NCBI RefSeq assembly: GCF_025263485.1
Contig: NZ_CP079863.1
Coordinates: forward strand, 4,774,001-4,838,000
From: Mycobacterium sp. SMC-2
GTDB taxonomy: Bacteria; Actinomycetota; Actinomycetes; Mycobacteriales; Mycobacteriaceae
Direction: 5' to 3'
Length of the DNA stretch: 64,000 nucleotides
The notes beneath the pieces are model-generated. The model was given only the letters and a program-made list of their open reading frames with translations, was not told the DNA's origin and made no database searches. Numbering within the stretch: position 1 is the first letter of the stretch; the number at the start of each line of letters is the position of its first letter. The position numbers and the translations under genes were made by a program. This document shows positions 29,001-36,551 of the stretch, one piece after another.

Positions 29001-29941
29001 CCGTCGCGCTCTACCCCGACCATTGCGACCATCCCCAGGAGCTGCTGAATCGGGCCGAAGCGGCGGTCCCGCATGCCAAGTCCGCCATCAGCAGAATCGC
29101 CGTGTACGAGTCGACTTTCGAGGTGGACCGCGACCACGATCCCAACCTCGTCGGGGAGCTGCGCGCAGCGCTCACCGACGGCGACCAGTTGACGGTGCAT
29201 TACCAGCCCAAGGTCGACGCGGCCGACGGAAGCGTCCACAGCGTCGAGGCGCTGCTGCGCTGGCAGCATCCCGCCCGTGGGTTGTTGCTGCCGGAGGAGT
29301 TCCTGCCCGCCGCCGAGCGCGCCGGTTTGATGCGCACGGTCGCCAATCGCACCCTCGACCTCGCGCTCGAGCAGACTCGGTCCTGGCGAGACCAGGGGGT
29401 CCCGCTGACCGTCGCAGTGAACTTGTCGACGGCGAGCCTGCTCGACCTCGACCTCGCGGTCACCATCGAGCGGTTGCTGCGGACCCACGACTTGCCCGCT
29501 GACGCACTGATCGTCGAGATCACCGAGAGCGCCCTGGTCGACTCGGAGCGGTCCCGCAACACCGTGGCCGCCCTGCAGCTCCTCGGTGTTCGCATCTCGC
29601 TGGACGACTACGGCACCGGATGGTCGTCGCTGGCCCGCCTGCAGGATGTGTCGGTCGACGAGCTGAAGCTCGACAGGCGATTCGTGGCCCGGCTGGCCCA
29701 GGACCCTAGATCGGTGGCCATCGTGCAGTCCACCGTGGACCTGGCGCAGAACTTGGGCGCAGACCTCGTCGCCGAGGGGGTCGAGGACGAGGTCACCCTG
29801 AGCGCGCTGCGGAGTTACGGCTGCACCATCACCCAGGGGTTCGTGCACAGCCCACCGTTGCCACCGGACAAACTGCTGCGCTGGATGACGGCCAAGGGCG
29901 CGACCGCCGGGTCGGTCGAGTCCCAGCGTGTCGCGGACTGA
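26033..29941 (+). CDS. Large membrane c-di-GMP protein: two (membrane + GGDEF) units and a C-terminal EAL domain
   Basis: A 1,302-residue protein. Order: a multi-helix membrane region (about 18-325), GGDEF domain 1 with intact GGDEF at 417-421 and no RxxD inhibitory site, a second multi-helix region (about 555-850), GGDEF domain 2 degenerate as SDEEF (944-948), and an EAL domain (about 1045-1285). The EAL domain retains Glu1072, Asn1130, Glu1162, Asp1191-Asp1192, Lys1212, Glu1248 and Gln1268, so phosphodiesterase activity is plausible. The two membrane regions share a repeated layout, suggesting internal duplication. The ATG has a GGAG ribosome binding site. Single gene, 91 bp after the F420 reductase. 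I recall no equivalent at this position in M. tuberculosis. Confidence 0.9.
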   Translation: MTPWAGNPRWRFRLPSRLGWLVAGVYGLAAALVVASSIGGWQGAYATRPVDEIALAVCLLSAAVCAGYAARSTVGRHRRGWLALVTALLGWAAGEVIWAVYDVRPELAHATNPAAAEVVLLLWPFGAFASMLLLSRFSRHSPRRLALDGLIVATSLFVVSWVFVLDQQLREDSGSRVTTVAEIFTDVVLLTTAILMLSREHRGDQPSRNLLAGGVATISVSDIAMVFKSGIGTYQVSDLVDLGRVAGLGLLALAALTSIRESPSPTTRNDEIRSRTRLWLPYLPLVVASAVGVGHAVGLMERGPLAVALGILVAAVLARQFVVLMENQSLLSEVEREAFRDSLTGLANRTYFLQRLEEAVARQSCDIAPIGVLCLDLDNFKSVNDALGHPAGDELLVRVAGRLTAALGDKCVTARLGGDEFAVLLEGSVEESQAEARRVLEAFKAPIVVDGIPIAVRPSIGFTVATGGSDCSVEQLLRHADLAMYAAKREGGQCVRGFLPDLPLAYSSSAAEPAPAAAAVAEPSTGPMRRRATDLATSSPAQPDDGLDGIRWPPTAIRIALAVLAVGVVCFTAASVAFPDASRGVFFSKFLYSALNVLAAGLIAVRAHRLRADRLAWSLIAAGMAFSALGDIVYALWVPNAHSPSVADPGYLAFYPLVYAGILLLMRSCLKRVPMPIRLDSLVCALAVAALAAALRAGPMHAAAARTPATVLVGLVYPWGDLLLLALAVGMLPIVGRRSDVRWGFLVVGLVGFAVADTIYLFQTSAGSYRAGTTLDALWPSSSLLVAIASWARWSSATRPSRRGLGSYAVPVTCTVVALGVAILGHHSRLASTLAALSLIAVAARFAVTFRDVSMLAESHQQAMTDELTALPNRRSLATALTALSASASQARTSSRRALLLLHLDKLREINDSVGHHFGGELLWHIANRLGRNVRRDDLLARVSDEEFAILLGEGSDLIAARAQAGRLLEGMNTPFELDAISVQIDACIAVALYPDHCDHPQELLNRAEAAVPHAKSAISRIAVYESTFEVDRDHDPNLVGELRAALTDGDQLTVHYQPKVDAADGSVHSVEALLRWQHPARGLLLPEEFLPAAERAGLMRTVANRTLDLALEQTRSWRDQGVPLTVAVNLSTASLLDLDLAVTIERLLRTHDLPADALIVEITESALVDSERSRNTVAALQLLGVRISLDDYGTGWSSLARLQDVSVDELKLDRRFVARLAQDPRSVAIVQSTVDLAQNLGADLVAEGVEDEVTLSALRSYGCTITQGFVHSPPLPPDKLLRWMTAKGATAGSVESQRVAD

Positions 29942-29945
29942 CCGG

Positions 29946-31001
29946 TCAGAACAGCTCCTTGGCGAGCAATTCCAGGGTGGTTACCCGCGCCGGCGCGGTG
30001 GCCGGCTCGGTGCCCCGGCGGGCCGAGGCGACCGGGTTGATCATCACCTCGTCGACGTCGAACCGTTGCGCGAGCGCCCACAATTGTTCGGCCGCCTCGG
30101 CCGGCGTACCCAGGACCGCTCGTCGCAGCCCGCTCTCCACGATGCGCCGCTGCTGGGGCGTCAGCTCGGCGCCTTCGGCCTCTTCCACGAGCGGCACCGG
30201 CCCGAGGGGCTGTCCGGTGCGCAGCTTCGCCATCATCTGCAGGTTGGGCAGCATCAATGCCGTTGCCTCGTCGCGGGTTTCGGCCACCGCCGCGTTGACG
30301 GTCAGAAACGTCACCGGCTCGGCCGCCACGGCGCTCGGCTTGAACCGGGAGCGATACACCTCGAGCGCCTCCTCGGTTCCGTTGCCGGAGAAGTGATGCG
30401 CGAAGACGTACGGCAACCCCTTGGCGGCAGCCAGGTGCGCCGAGTACATCGACGAGCCCAACAACCACAGGCGCGGCTCCCCGGCCGCTGCCGGCGTGGC
30501 CTTGAGCCGGTAGTCCCCCGAGCGCAGCGGCACCACTACGCCGCGCGCGCTCATCAGCGCCGCCACGTCGTCGAGGTATTCCGGGAAGTTCTCGATGTCG
30601 CGATCGTCCCGGCCGCCGCGCAGCGCGTAGGAGGTCACCGGGTCCGATCCGGGCGCTCGGCCGATGCCCAGGTCGATGCGGCCCGGCGCGGCGGCTTCCA
30701 GCAGCGCGAACTGCTCGGCCACCGCCAGCGGCGCGTGATTGGGCAGCATGACACCGCCGGACCCGAGCCGCAGCTGCGAGGTTTGCGCCGCGAGATAGGC
30801 GATCAGGACCGGCGGGCTGGTGGCGCCGACGGACGGCATGTTGTGGTGCTCGGCGACCCAGTAGCGCGTGAAACCCAGCCGATCGGCGGCCTGTGCGAGC
30901 TGCACGGTCGCCGCGAGCGCATCGCGGGTCGTCTGGTCCGTGCGCACCGGGACGAGGTCAAGGACGGAAAGACGCACGTTGGCGTCAACGCCGGTCGGCA
31001 T
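29946..31001 (-). CDS. LLM-class flavin-dependent oxidoreductase
   Basis: A 351-residue luciferase-like monooxygenase of the bacterial type that starts RLSVLDLVPVRTDQT and has the WVAEHHN motif, GGVMLPNHAPLAVAEQ and a DLGIGRAPGSDP segment typical of the YhbW/MsnO8 subgroup. A TIM-barrel enzyme using FMN or F420 is expected; the substrate is unknown. It is on the same strand as the Rv1260-like monooxygenase upstream, with a 16-bp minisatellite between them. Its stop lies 4 bases from the stop of the convergent c-di-GMP gene. I recall no copy at this position in M. tuberculosis. Confidence 0.85.
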   Translation of the reverse strand: MPTGVDANVRLSVLDLVPVRTDQTTRDALAATVQLAQAADRLGFTRYWVAEHHNMPSVGATSPPVLIAYLAAQTSQLRLGSGGVMLPNHAPLAVAEQFALLEAAAPGRIDLGIGRAPGSDPVTSYALRGGRDDRDIENFPEYLDDVAALMSARGVVVPLRSGDYRLKATPAAAGEPRLWLLGSSMYSAHLAAAKGLPYVFAHHFSGNGTEEALEVYRSRFKPSAVAAEPVTFLTVNAAVAETRDEATALMLPNLQMMAKLRTGQPLGPVPLVEEAEGAELTPQQRRIVESGLRRAVLGTPAEAAEQLWALAQRFDVDEVMINPVASARRGTEPATAPARVTTLELLAKELF

Positions 31002-31020
31002 GCGAACGTTCCCGGCTCAT

Positions 31021-31084
31021 CAGTAGTCCTTGAGCTCAGTAGTCCTTGAGCTCAGTAGTCCTTGAGCTCAGTAGTCCTTGAGCG
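31021..31084. repeat. 16-bp minisatellite (4 tandem copies) spanning the 3' end of the Rv1260-like gene
   Basis: Four consecutive copies of CAGTAGTCCTTGAGCT; three are identical and the fourth differs only in its last base. In the minus-strand sense each unit reads CTCAAGGACTACTGA, that is Leu-Lys-Asp-Tyr-stop, so the gene's last codons and stop codon are duplicated three more times downstream in shifting frames. Confidence 0.95.
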
Positions 31085-32186
31085 TGATCGAACTGACGAT
31101 ACGGTCGAAGACCTCCTGCGGTATGGGCGCCCCGCCCGGAATGTTGTCGACGACCAGCCATTGGTTGCGATTAACGTAGTCGTTGAACTCTTTGTGGTAG
31201 TTGGCGAAGCCGAGTGCATAGTCGTCACCCGCGGCGGCCAGCTCGCCGGCCAGGATGTAGGCGCCCAGCAGCGCGACGCTGGTGCCCTGACCCGACAGCG
31301 GCGAGCAGCAATAGCCGGCGTCGCCGACCAGCGCGACCCTGCCATTGGACCAGCGATCCATCTTGATCTGCGACATCTCGTCGAAATAGAAATCCGGCGC
31401 GCTGCGCATGTATTCCAGCAGCTGCGGACGCACCCACCCGTCGTCGGCCATCCGCCGTTCCAGCTCGGCGAACTGCGCTTCGGTGTCGCGGTAGTCGATC
31501 CGCAGATCGGTGTCCATAAAACCGAGCATGGCGCGGGCCTCGGTGTTGTTGCGGGCGCTGTAGACCCCGGCCATGGTGGAGTCCCCGTAATGCCAGGTCT
31601 GCCAGTAATCGAGGCCCAGGAAGTTGGGCACGGTGAAGATCGCCGCGTGGGTGCCCAGCCTCTCGATGAATTGCTCCTCGGGGCCGAACACCAATCGGCG
31701 CACGTTGGAATGCAATCCGTCGGCGCCGATCACCAAGTCGAAGCGGCGCGCGGGGGCGCGTTCGAAGGTCACGTTGACGGCGGCGCCGTCGTCGTCCAAG
31801 CCGGTGATGGTGTCATCGAAGATGTATTCGGCCGTCCATTGGCTTGCGCCGTAAAGCAATTCGACCAGGTCGTCACGCAGAAGTTCAATGTCGGGGCTGT
31901 CGATGGGGCCGCCGGTGGGTGTCGACTCGGTGTCGCGGGACAGTTCGTTGCCGTCGCGGTCGACGACGGACGCGCCGCGAATTTGCGTCCTGCGCTTCTG
32001 GGCGGCGGCCAGCAGCCCCATGCGTTCCAGCACTCCCAGCGCCGGCCCACGCACGTCGATCGCCTGACCGCCCGGCCGCGGCCCGGCGTGGCGCTCCACC
32101 ACGGTGACCGAATAGCCGTGCCGTCCAAGCCAATAGGCCGCCGTCGCACCGGCCACGCTGGCACCGGAAATCAAAATGTCAGTCAC
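31068..32186 (-). CDS. FAD-dependent group A monooxygenase (Rv1260-like)
   Basis: A 372-residue FAD-binding monooxygenase, the same length I recall for Rv1260. It has an N-terminal dinucleotide-binding fold ([15 protein letters not shown], ending with the acidic residue of VVERH), the mid-protein DG motif [10 protein letters not shown] and the GD motif [10 protein letters not shown] before a Gly-rich ribose-contact segment. Such enzymes hydroxylate aromatic or polycyclic substrates with NAD(P)H; the substrate is unknown. Its ATG overlaps the udgB stop by 4 bases, so it is translated with udgB. The C-terminus LKDY lies in the tandem repeat. Confidence 0.9.
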   Translation of the reverse strand: MTDILISGASVAGATAAYWLGRHGYSVTVVERHAGPRPGGQAIDVRGPALGVLERMGLLAAAQKRRTQIRGASVVDRDGNELSRDTESTPTGGPIDSPDIELLRDDLVELLYGASQWTAEYIFDDTITGLDDDGAAVNVTFERAPARRFDLVIGADGLHSNVRRLVFGPEEQFIERLGTHAAIFTVPNFLGLDYWQTWHYGDSTMAGVYSARNNTEARAMLGFMDTDLRIDYRDTEAQFAELERRMADDGWVRPQLLEYMRSAPDFYFDEMSQIKMDRWSNGRVALVGDAGYCCSPLSGQGTSVALLGAYILAGELAAAGDDYALGFANYHKEFNDYVNRNQWLVVDNIPGGAPIPQEVFDRIVSSITLKDY

Positions 32187-32995
32187 TTGATACCTGCCAG
32201 CCTCTTTGCGTCGCGGAATATGTCGTCGAGCATCGCTGGTGTCAACCTACCGGTAAACATGTTTTGCTGGCTCGGGTGGTAGCAACCGAGTAACCGCACA
32301 CCGGGCGCGAATTGCGCGACCACCCCGTGGCCGAACCGCGGCTTGCGCATCGCCGACGCGCCCGGCAGTCGCAGCGCGATTTGCCAGGCGAATCCGCCCA
32401 AAGCCACGATCGTGCGCACATGATCGGACACCAGCCGCCATTCGGCCTCCAGCCAGGGCCAGCAGGTGTCGCGCTCCACGGGCGTCGGGGCGTTGGCCGG
32501 AGGCGCGCACCGCACCGGCGCCACGATGCGAACGCCGTTGGCCCGCAACCCATCCGCGGCATCCACACTGGTCGGCTGGTTCACCAGTCCGGCCCGGTAC
32601 AGCGCCGCATAAAGCTGATCACCGGACCGGTCGCCGGTGAACATACGTCCGGTCCGGTTGCCGCCGTGCGCGGCGGGCGCCAACCCGACGATCAGCATCC
32701 GGGGCCGCTCCGACCCCCAGCCCGGCACCGGCCGGCCCCAATACGGCTGGTCGGCGAAGGCGCGCCGCTTGAGGACGGCGACGTCCTCGCGCCAGGCGAC
32801 CAGCCGCGGGCAGGCCCGGCAGACGCTGATCACGGCGTCGAGTTCGGGGATCGACGCGACCTGCGCCGCCAGGGCCGTGACCCCTGCGGCGTCGGCGGCC
32901 ACCGTGGTCTGCGGGGTCGCCGGATCGCCCGGCCATCCGGTGCCGGGAACCACTGGAGAGTCGAACGCCTGGCCGGTGCGTGGGTGGACGAGCAC
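32183..32995 (-). CDS. udgB: Type 5 uracil-DNA glycosylase UdgB (Fe-S)
   Basis: A 270-residue family 5 uracil-DNA glycosylase that removes uracil, and other deaminated bases, from double-stranded DNA. The [4Fe-4S] ligands are visible as Cys59, Cys62, Cys163 and Cys178. The catalytic-pocket motif is [14 protein letters not shown] (104-117), and the DNA-contact HPS motif is in CYHPSQQN. The start is a GTG giving [11 protein letters not shown]. It is the first gene of a coupled pair with the Rv1260-like monooxygenase and is divergent from tap across 96 bp. Confidence 0.93.
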   Translation of the reverse strand: MLVHPRTGQAFDSPVVPGTGWPGDPATPQTTVAADAAGVTALAAQVASIPELDAVISVCRACPRLVAWREDVAVLKRRAFADQPYWGRPVPGWGSERPRMLIVGLAPAAHGGNRTGRMFTGDRSGDQLYAALYRAGLVNQPTSVDAADGLRANGVRIVAPVRCAPPANAPTPVERDTCWPWLEAEWRLVSDHVRTIVALGGFAWQIALRLPGASAMRKPRFGHGVVAQFAPGVRLLGCYHPSQQNMFTGRLTPAMLDDIFRDAKRLAGIK

Positions 32996-33091
32996 ATGAA
33001 CATCCTGCAGTCAGCCGGTGGGTGACGGCCGAACGGCCCGGATATTGAGTGGTCCCGCCGCGGATGAGCGGTTAAATTTTCCGGGATATCC

Positions 33092-34345
33092 ATGAGCCAC
33101 CCGAGCCGCGGCCCGGCGTTTCTGATCCTGTTCGCCACGCTGCTGGCGACGACGGGTACCGGCATCTCGATAATCGCGTTCCCCTGGTTGGCGTTGCAGC
33201 ACCACGACCGCGCGCGCGACGCGTCGATCGTGGCAGCGGCCATGACGCTGCCGCTGGTCCTCGCCACGCTGGTCGCCGGTACCGCGGTCGACTTCATCGG
33301 GCGCCGCCGGGTGTCGCTGGTCTCCGACTCGCTGTCGTGCGCGGCGGTGGCCGCCGTCCCGCTGGCCGCCGGGCTGTTCGGGGTGGACGCGATCAACGTC
33401 GCCGAGCTGGCGGCGCTGGCGTTCTGCGCGGCCGCTTTCGACCCGGCCGGGACGACGGCGCGCCAGTCGATGCTGCCGGAGGCCGCCGCCCGCGCGGGCT
33501 GGTCGCTGGACCGCACCAACGGCATCTACGAGGCCGCGCTCAACCTGGGTTTCATGGTGGGCCCGGGCATCGGCGGCTTGATGATCTCGACGGTCGGCGG
33601 CGTCAACACGATGTGGGTCACGGCGGGTTGTTTCGGGTTGTCCCTGTTGGCCATTGGTGCGCTGCGGCTCCAGGGGGCCGGTAAGCCCCACCACGCGACC
33701 CGCCCCGAGGGGTTGGTGTCCGGCATCGTCGAAGGGCTTCGGTTCGTCTGGACGCTGCGGGTGCTCCGGACGCTCGGTCTGATCGACCTGGCGGTGACCG
33801 CGCTGTACCTGCCGATGGAAAGCGTGCTGTTCCCAAAGTATTTCGCCGACAAGGACCAGCCCGCACAGCTGGGTTGGGCGTTGATGGCGATCGCGGTCGG
33901 CGGCGTGGCGGGCGCGCTTGGCTATGCCGCGCTGTCGACACACACCCGGCGTCGCACGGCCGTGTTGACGGCGACCCTCACCTTCGGCGCCGCGACGGTC
34001 GGCATCGCGTTCCTGCCGCCGCTGCCGGTCATCCTGGTGCTCTGCGCGGTCACCGGCCTGGTCTACGGGCCGATCCAGCCCATCTACAACTACGTCATGC
34101 AGACCCGGGCGCCGCAGCATCTGCGCGGTCGAGTGGTCGGGGTGATGGCGGGGCTGACCTACACCGCGGGACCGCTCGGCTTGCTGGTGGCCGGTCCGCT
34201 CGCCGATGCCGCCGGATTGAAGGTCACCTTCCTGGCGCTGGCGGTGCCGATTCTGTTGATCGGCCTGGTGGCGTTGAGGCTGCCGTCGCTGCGGGAATTG
34301 GACCGCGCGCCGGAGTTCGAGGCGAGTCGGCGTTCGCCGCTGTGA
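33092..34345 (+). CDS. tap: Tap-type multidrug efflux pump (MFS)
   Basis: A 417-residue major facilitator with about 12 hydrophobic segments and the MFS motif A-like loop VDFIGRRRVS after the second helix. Length and position fit Rv1258c/Tap, a drug-proton antiporter that contributes to tetracycline and aminoglycoside tolerance in mycobacteria and is part of the WhiB7 regulon in M. tuberculosis (established knowledge). A small AT-rich tract (TTAAATTTT) lies 14-22 bases upstream of the ATG, too close to the start to be the usual WhiB7 element of a leadered promoter. It is convergent with the SHOCT gene, the stops 4 bases apart. Confidence 0.9.
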   Translation: MSHPSRGPAFLILFATLLATTGTGISIIAFPWLALQHHDRARDASIVAAAMTLPLVLATLVAGTAVDFIGRRRVSLVSDSLSCAAVAAVPLAAGLFGVDAINVAELAALAFCAAAFDPAGTTARQSMLPEAAARAGWSLDRTNGIYEAALNLGFMVGPGIGGLMISTVGGVNTMWVTAGCFGLSLLAIGALRLQGAGKPHHATRPEGLVSGIVEGLRFVWTLRVLRTLGLIDLAVTALYLPMESVLFPKYFADKDQPAQLGWALMAIAVGGVAGALGYAALSTHTRRRTAVLTATLTFGAATVGIAFLPPLPVILVLCAVTGLVYGPIQPIYNYVMQTRAPQHLRGRVVGVMAGLTYTAGPLGLLVAGPLADAAGLKVTFLALAVPILLIGLVALRLPSLRELDRAPEFEASRRSPL

Positions 34346-34349
34346 TTCG

Positions 34350-34949
34350 TCAGTCGCCGAGAATCTTGCGCTTTTGCTGCTCGAATTCCTCGTCGGTGAG
34401 CAAGCCCCGGTCTTTCAGCGCGGCCAACCGTTCGAGCCGATCGATCGGGTCCTGGTGGGCTTGTTGGGTTTGCGCCGCCTGCATTGCGCCGAGCGCCTGC
34501 TGCTGCATCTCGGCCCCGCGCCGCATCATCTCTTCCCGGAAGGCGGTGGGGTCCGCGATGGCTCGCCGAATGACATCGGCCATCGGCATCCCCATGACCT
34601 GCGCGCCCGCCAGGTCGGGGCGGGCCGCCGTCACGGCGTCGATGGCCACGCCGGCCGTGGCGGCCGGCCGGTGATCGACTTGAACGCGGCTGTGGTCCTT
34701 CGGGTCGTAGAGCACCGCCAGTCGCATGCCGGGCCGGGGCCTGGTGAGCTGGGGCAGCAGCGCGGTGACGCCGGCCTCGAACGGCGGCTCACCGTCCGGC
34801 GTTACCCTCACGTGCAGCTTCCAGCGAACCTCGGTGTTGTCAACCAGGTTCGGGTTGCCGATGGTGACCGACAGCGCCGATTGCTCCGCGGCCAGGACGT
34901 CCGCGTACGCGCGCACACCGACTTTGCTGAGATCTCGCCGTCCGAACAC
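34350..34949 (-). CDS. SHOCT-domain protein
   Basis: A 199-residue protein with a C-terminal SHOCT motif (about 168-198: DRLERLAALKDRGLLTDEEF followed by a basic tail), a short helical module found at the ends of many proteins and thought to mediate oligomerisation. The N-terminal part is beta-rich in character and includes the repeated pattern FEAGVTALLPQ and LAVLYDPKDHSRVQVD; a Gln/Ala/Met-rich segment lies between. It has no signal peptide. I recall no homologue at this position in M. tuberculosis. It is divergent from the FAD-linked oxidase gene (65-bp gap). Confidence 0.75.
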   Translation of the reverse strand: MFGRRDLSKVGVRAYADVLAAEQSALSVTIGNPNLVDNTEVRWKLHVRVTPDGEPPFEAGVTALLPQLTRPRPGMRLAVLYDPKDHSRVQVDHRPAATAGVAIDAVTAARPDLAGAQVMGMPMADVIRRAIADPTAFREEMMRRGAEMQQQALGAMQAAQTQQAHQDPIDRLERLAALKDRGLLTDEEFEQQKRKILGD

Positions 34950-35014
34950 TTCTGACCTGCCTTTCGCCAGAATCGCTCAACTGTACGCCGCTGACGGGCC
35001 CGTAGGATCGGTCT

Positions 35015-36382
35015 GTGAATGCTGACGTCCTGGCCGAGCTCACCGCGGGCCTGCCCGACGGCATGGTCGTCACCGACCCGGCCGTGACCGAGGGCTACCG
35101 GCAGGACCGGGCGTTCGACCCGTCGGCCGGCAAACCACTGGCCGTGGTCCGGCCGCGGCGCACCGAAGACGTGCAGACGGTGTTGCGCTGGGCTTGTGCT
35201 CACGGGGTGCCGGTGGTGACCCGCGGAGCCGGCAGCGGCCTGTCCGGCGGGGCGACGGCGCTGGACAACGGCATCGTCCTGTCGACGGAGAAGATGCGCG
35301 ACATCACCGTCGACCCGGTGACCCGCACCGCGGTGTGCCAGCCCGGGCTGTTCAACGCCGAAGTCAAGAAGGCCGCCGCCGAGCACGGCCTGTGGTATCC
35401 GCCCGATCCGTCGTCGTTCGAAATCTGCAGCATCGGCGGCAACATCGCGACCAATGCCGGCGGCCTGTGTTGCGTGAAGTACGGCGTCACCACCGACTAC
35501 GTGCTGGGCATGCAGGTGGTGCTGGCCGACGGTACGGCGGTCCGACTCGGCGGCCCCCGGCTCAAGGACGTCGCGGGGCTGTCGTTGACGAAGTTGTTCG
35601 TCGGCAGCGAGGGCACCCTGGGCGTCGTCACCGAGGTCACGCTGCGGCTGGTGCCCAAGCAGAACGCGTCCAGCATCGTGGTGGCGAGCTTCGCCACCGT
35701 AGAGGCGGCGGTCGATGCGGTGCTCGGGGTGACCGCGCGGCTGCGCCCATCGATGCTGGAGTTCATGGATTCGGTGGCGATCAACGCCGTCGAGGACACG
35801 TTGCGCATGGACCTGGACCGTGGGGCGGCCGCCATGCTGGTGGCCGGGTCCGACGAAAGGGGGCGAGCGGCCTTTGACGACGCTTCGGTCATGGCCGCGG
35901 TTTTCGCGGAAAGCGGTGCGACGGAGGTGTTTTCGACCGACGACCCCGACGAGGGTGAGGCCTTCGTCGCCGCCCGCCGGTTCTGCATCCCCGCGGTCGA
36001 GGCGAAGGGATCGCTACTGCTCGAGGATGTCGGCGTACCGCTCCCGGCGCTGGGCAGGCTGGTCACCGGCATCGCGGGCATCGCCGCCGAGAGTGACCTG
36101 ACCATCTCGGTGATCGCCCACGCCGGTGACGGCAACACCCATCCGCTGATCGTGTACGACCCCGCGGATGCCGCGATGTCCGAGCGGGCACATCTGGCCT
36201 TCGGCGAGATCATGGACCTGGCCGTCGGGCTCGGCGGCACCATCACCGGTGAGCACGGCGTCGGCCGATTGAAGCGGCCGTGGCTGGCCGGCTACCTCGG
36301 GCCGGAGGTGATGGACCTCAACCGGCGCATCAAGCAGGCCCTGGACCCCCAGGGCATTCTCAACCCCGGCGCGGGTATCTGA
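35015..36382 (+). CDS. FAD-linked oxidase, GlcD/D-lactate dehydrogenase type (Rv1257c-like)
   Basis: A 455-residue flavoprotein, the same length I recall for Rv1257c. It has an N-terminal FAD-binding type 4 (PCMH) domain with VVTRGAGSGLSGGATAL, SIGGNIATNAGG and GSEGTLGVVTEVTLRLVP, and a C-terminal FAD-oxidase domain ending in the VIAHAGDGNTHPLI and GEHGVGRLKRPWL motifs. These enzymes oxidise 2-hydroxyacids such as glycolate or D-lactate; the substrate is not resolved from sequence. It starts with GTG. A 169-bp gap to cyp130 contains a dispersed inverted-repeat element. Confidence 0.9.
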   Translation: MNADVLAELTAGLPDGMVVTDPAVTEGYRQDRAFDPSAGKPLAVVRPRRTEDVQTVLRWACAHGVPVVTRGAGSGLSGGATALDNGIVLSTEKMRDITVDPVTRTAVCQPGLFNAEVKKAAAEHGLWYPPDPSSFEICSIGGNIATNAGGLCCVKYGVTTDYVLGMQVVLADGTAVRLGGPRLKDVAGLSLTKLFVGSEGTLGVVTEVTLRLVPKQNASSIVVASFATVEAAVDAVLGVTARLRPSMLEFMDSVAINAVEDTLRMDLDRGAAAMLVAGSDERGRAAFDDASVMAAVFAESGATEVFSTDDPDEGEAFVAARRFCIPAVEAKGSLLLEDVGVPLPALGRLVTGIAGIAAESDLTISVIAHAGDGNTHPLIVYDPADAAMSERAHLAFGEIMDLAVGLGGTITGEHGVGRLKRPWLAGYLGPEVMDLNRRIKQALDPQGILNPGAGI

Positions 36383-36398
36383 TTTTTGTTGGGTGCCT

Positions 36399-36500
36399 TG
36401 AGTGTGCGCTGAAGGCTTCGGGTGTGTGCCCATGGCACGATTTCCGGCCTTCTTGCGCCCTGGACGCACACTCGACGCCGTCAATGCACACTCGACGCAG
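36399..36500. repeat. Dispersed intergenic inverted-repeat element, copy 1
   Basis: AGTGTGCG (36401-36408) is exactly inverted as CGCACACT (36465-36472). The second arm runs into CACACTCGACGCC, then six bases, then GCACACTCGACGC. The same arrangement with the same six-base spacing recurs after corA (58570-58650). It lies between two plus-strand genes. Confidence 0.7.
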
Positions 36501-36551
36501 ATCGACGACGCACCTGTTGACAATGCTGCTCAACTGTCGTACTCATGAGAC

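Noticed and set aside
33069..33080. AT-rich tract before tap as a WhiB7 promoter element
   Set aside because: It lies about 14-22 bases from the ATG, too close for the AT-rich/-35 arrangement unless the start is further downstream.
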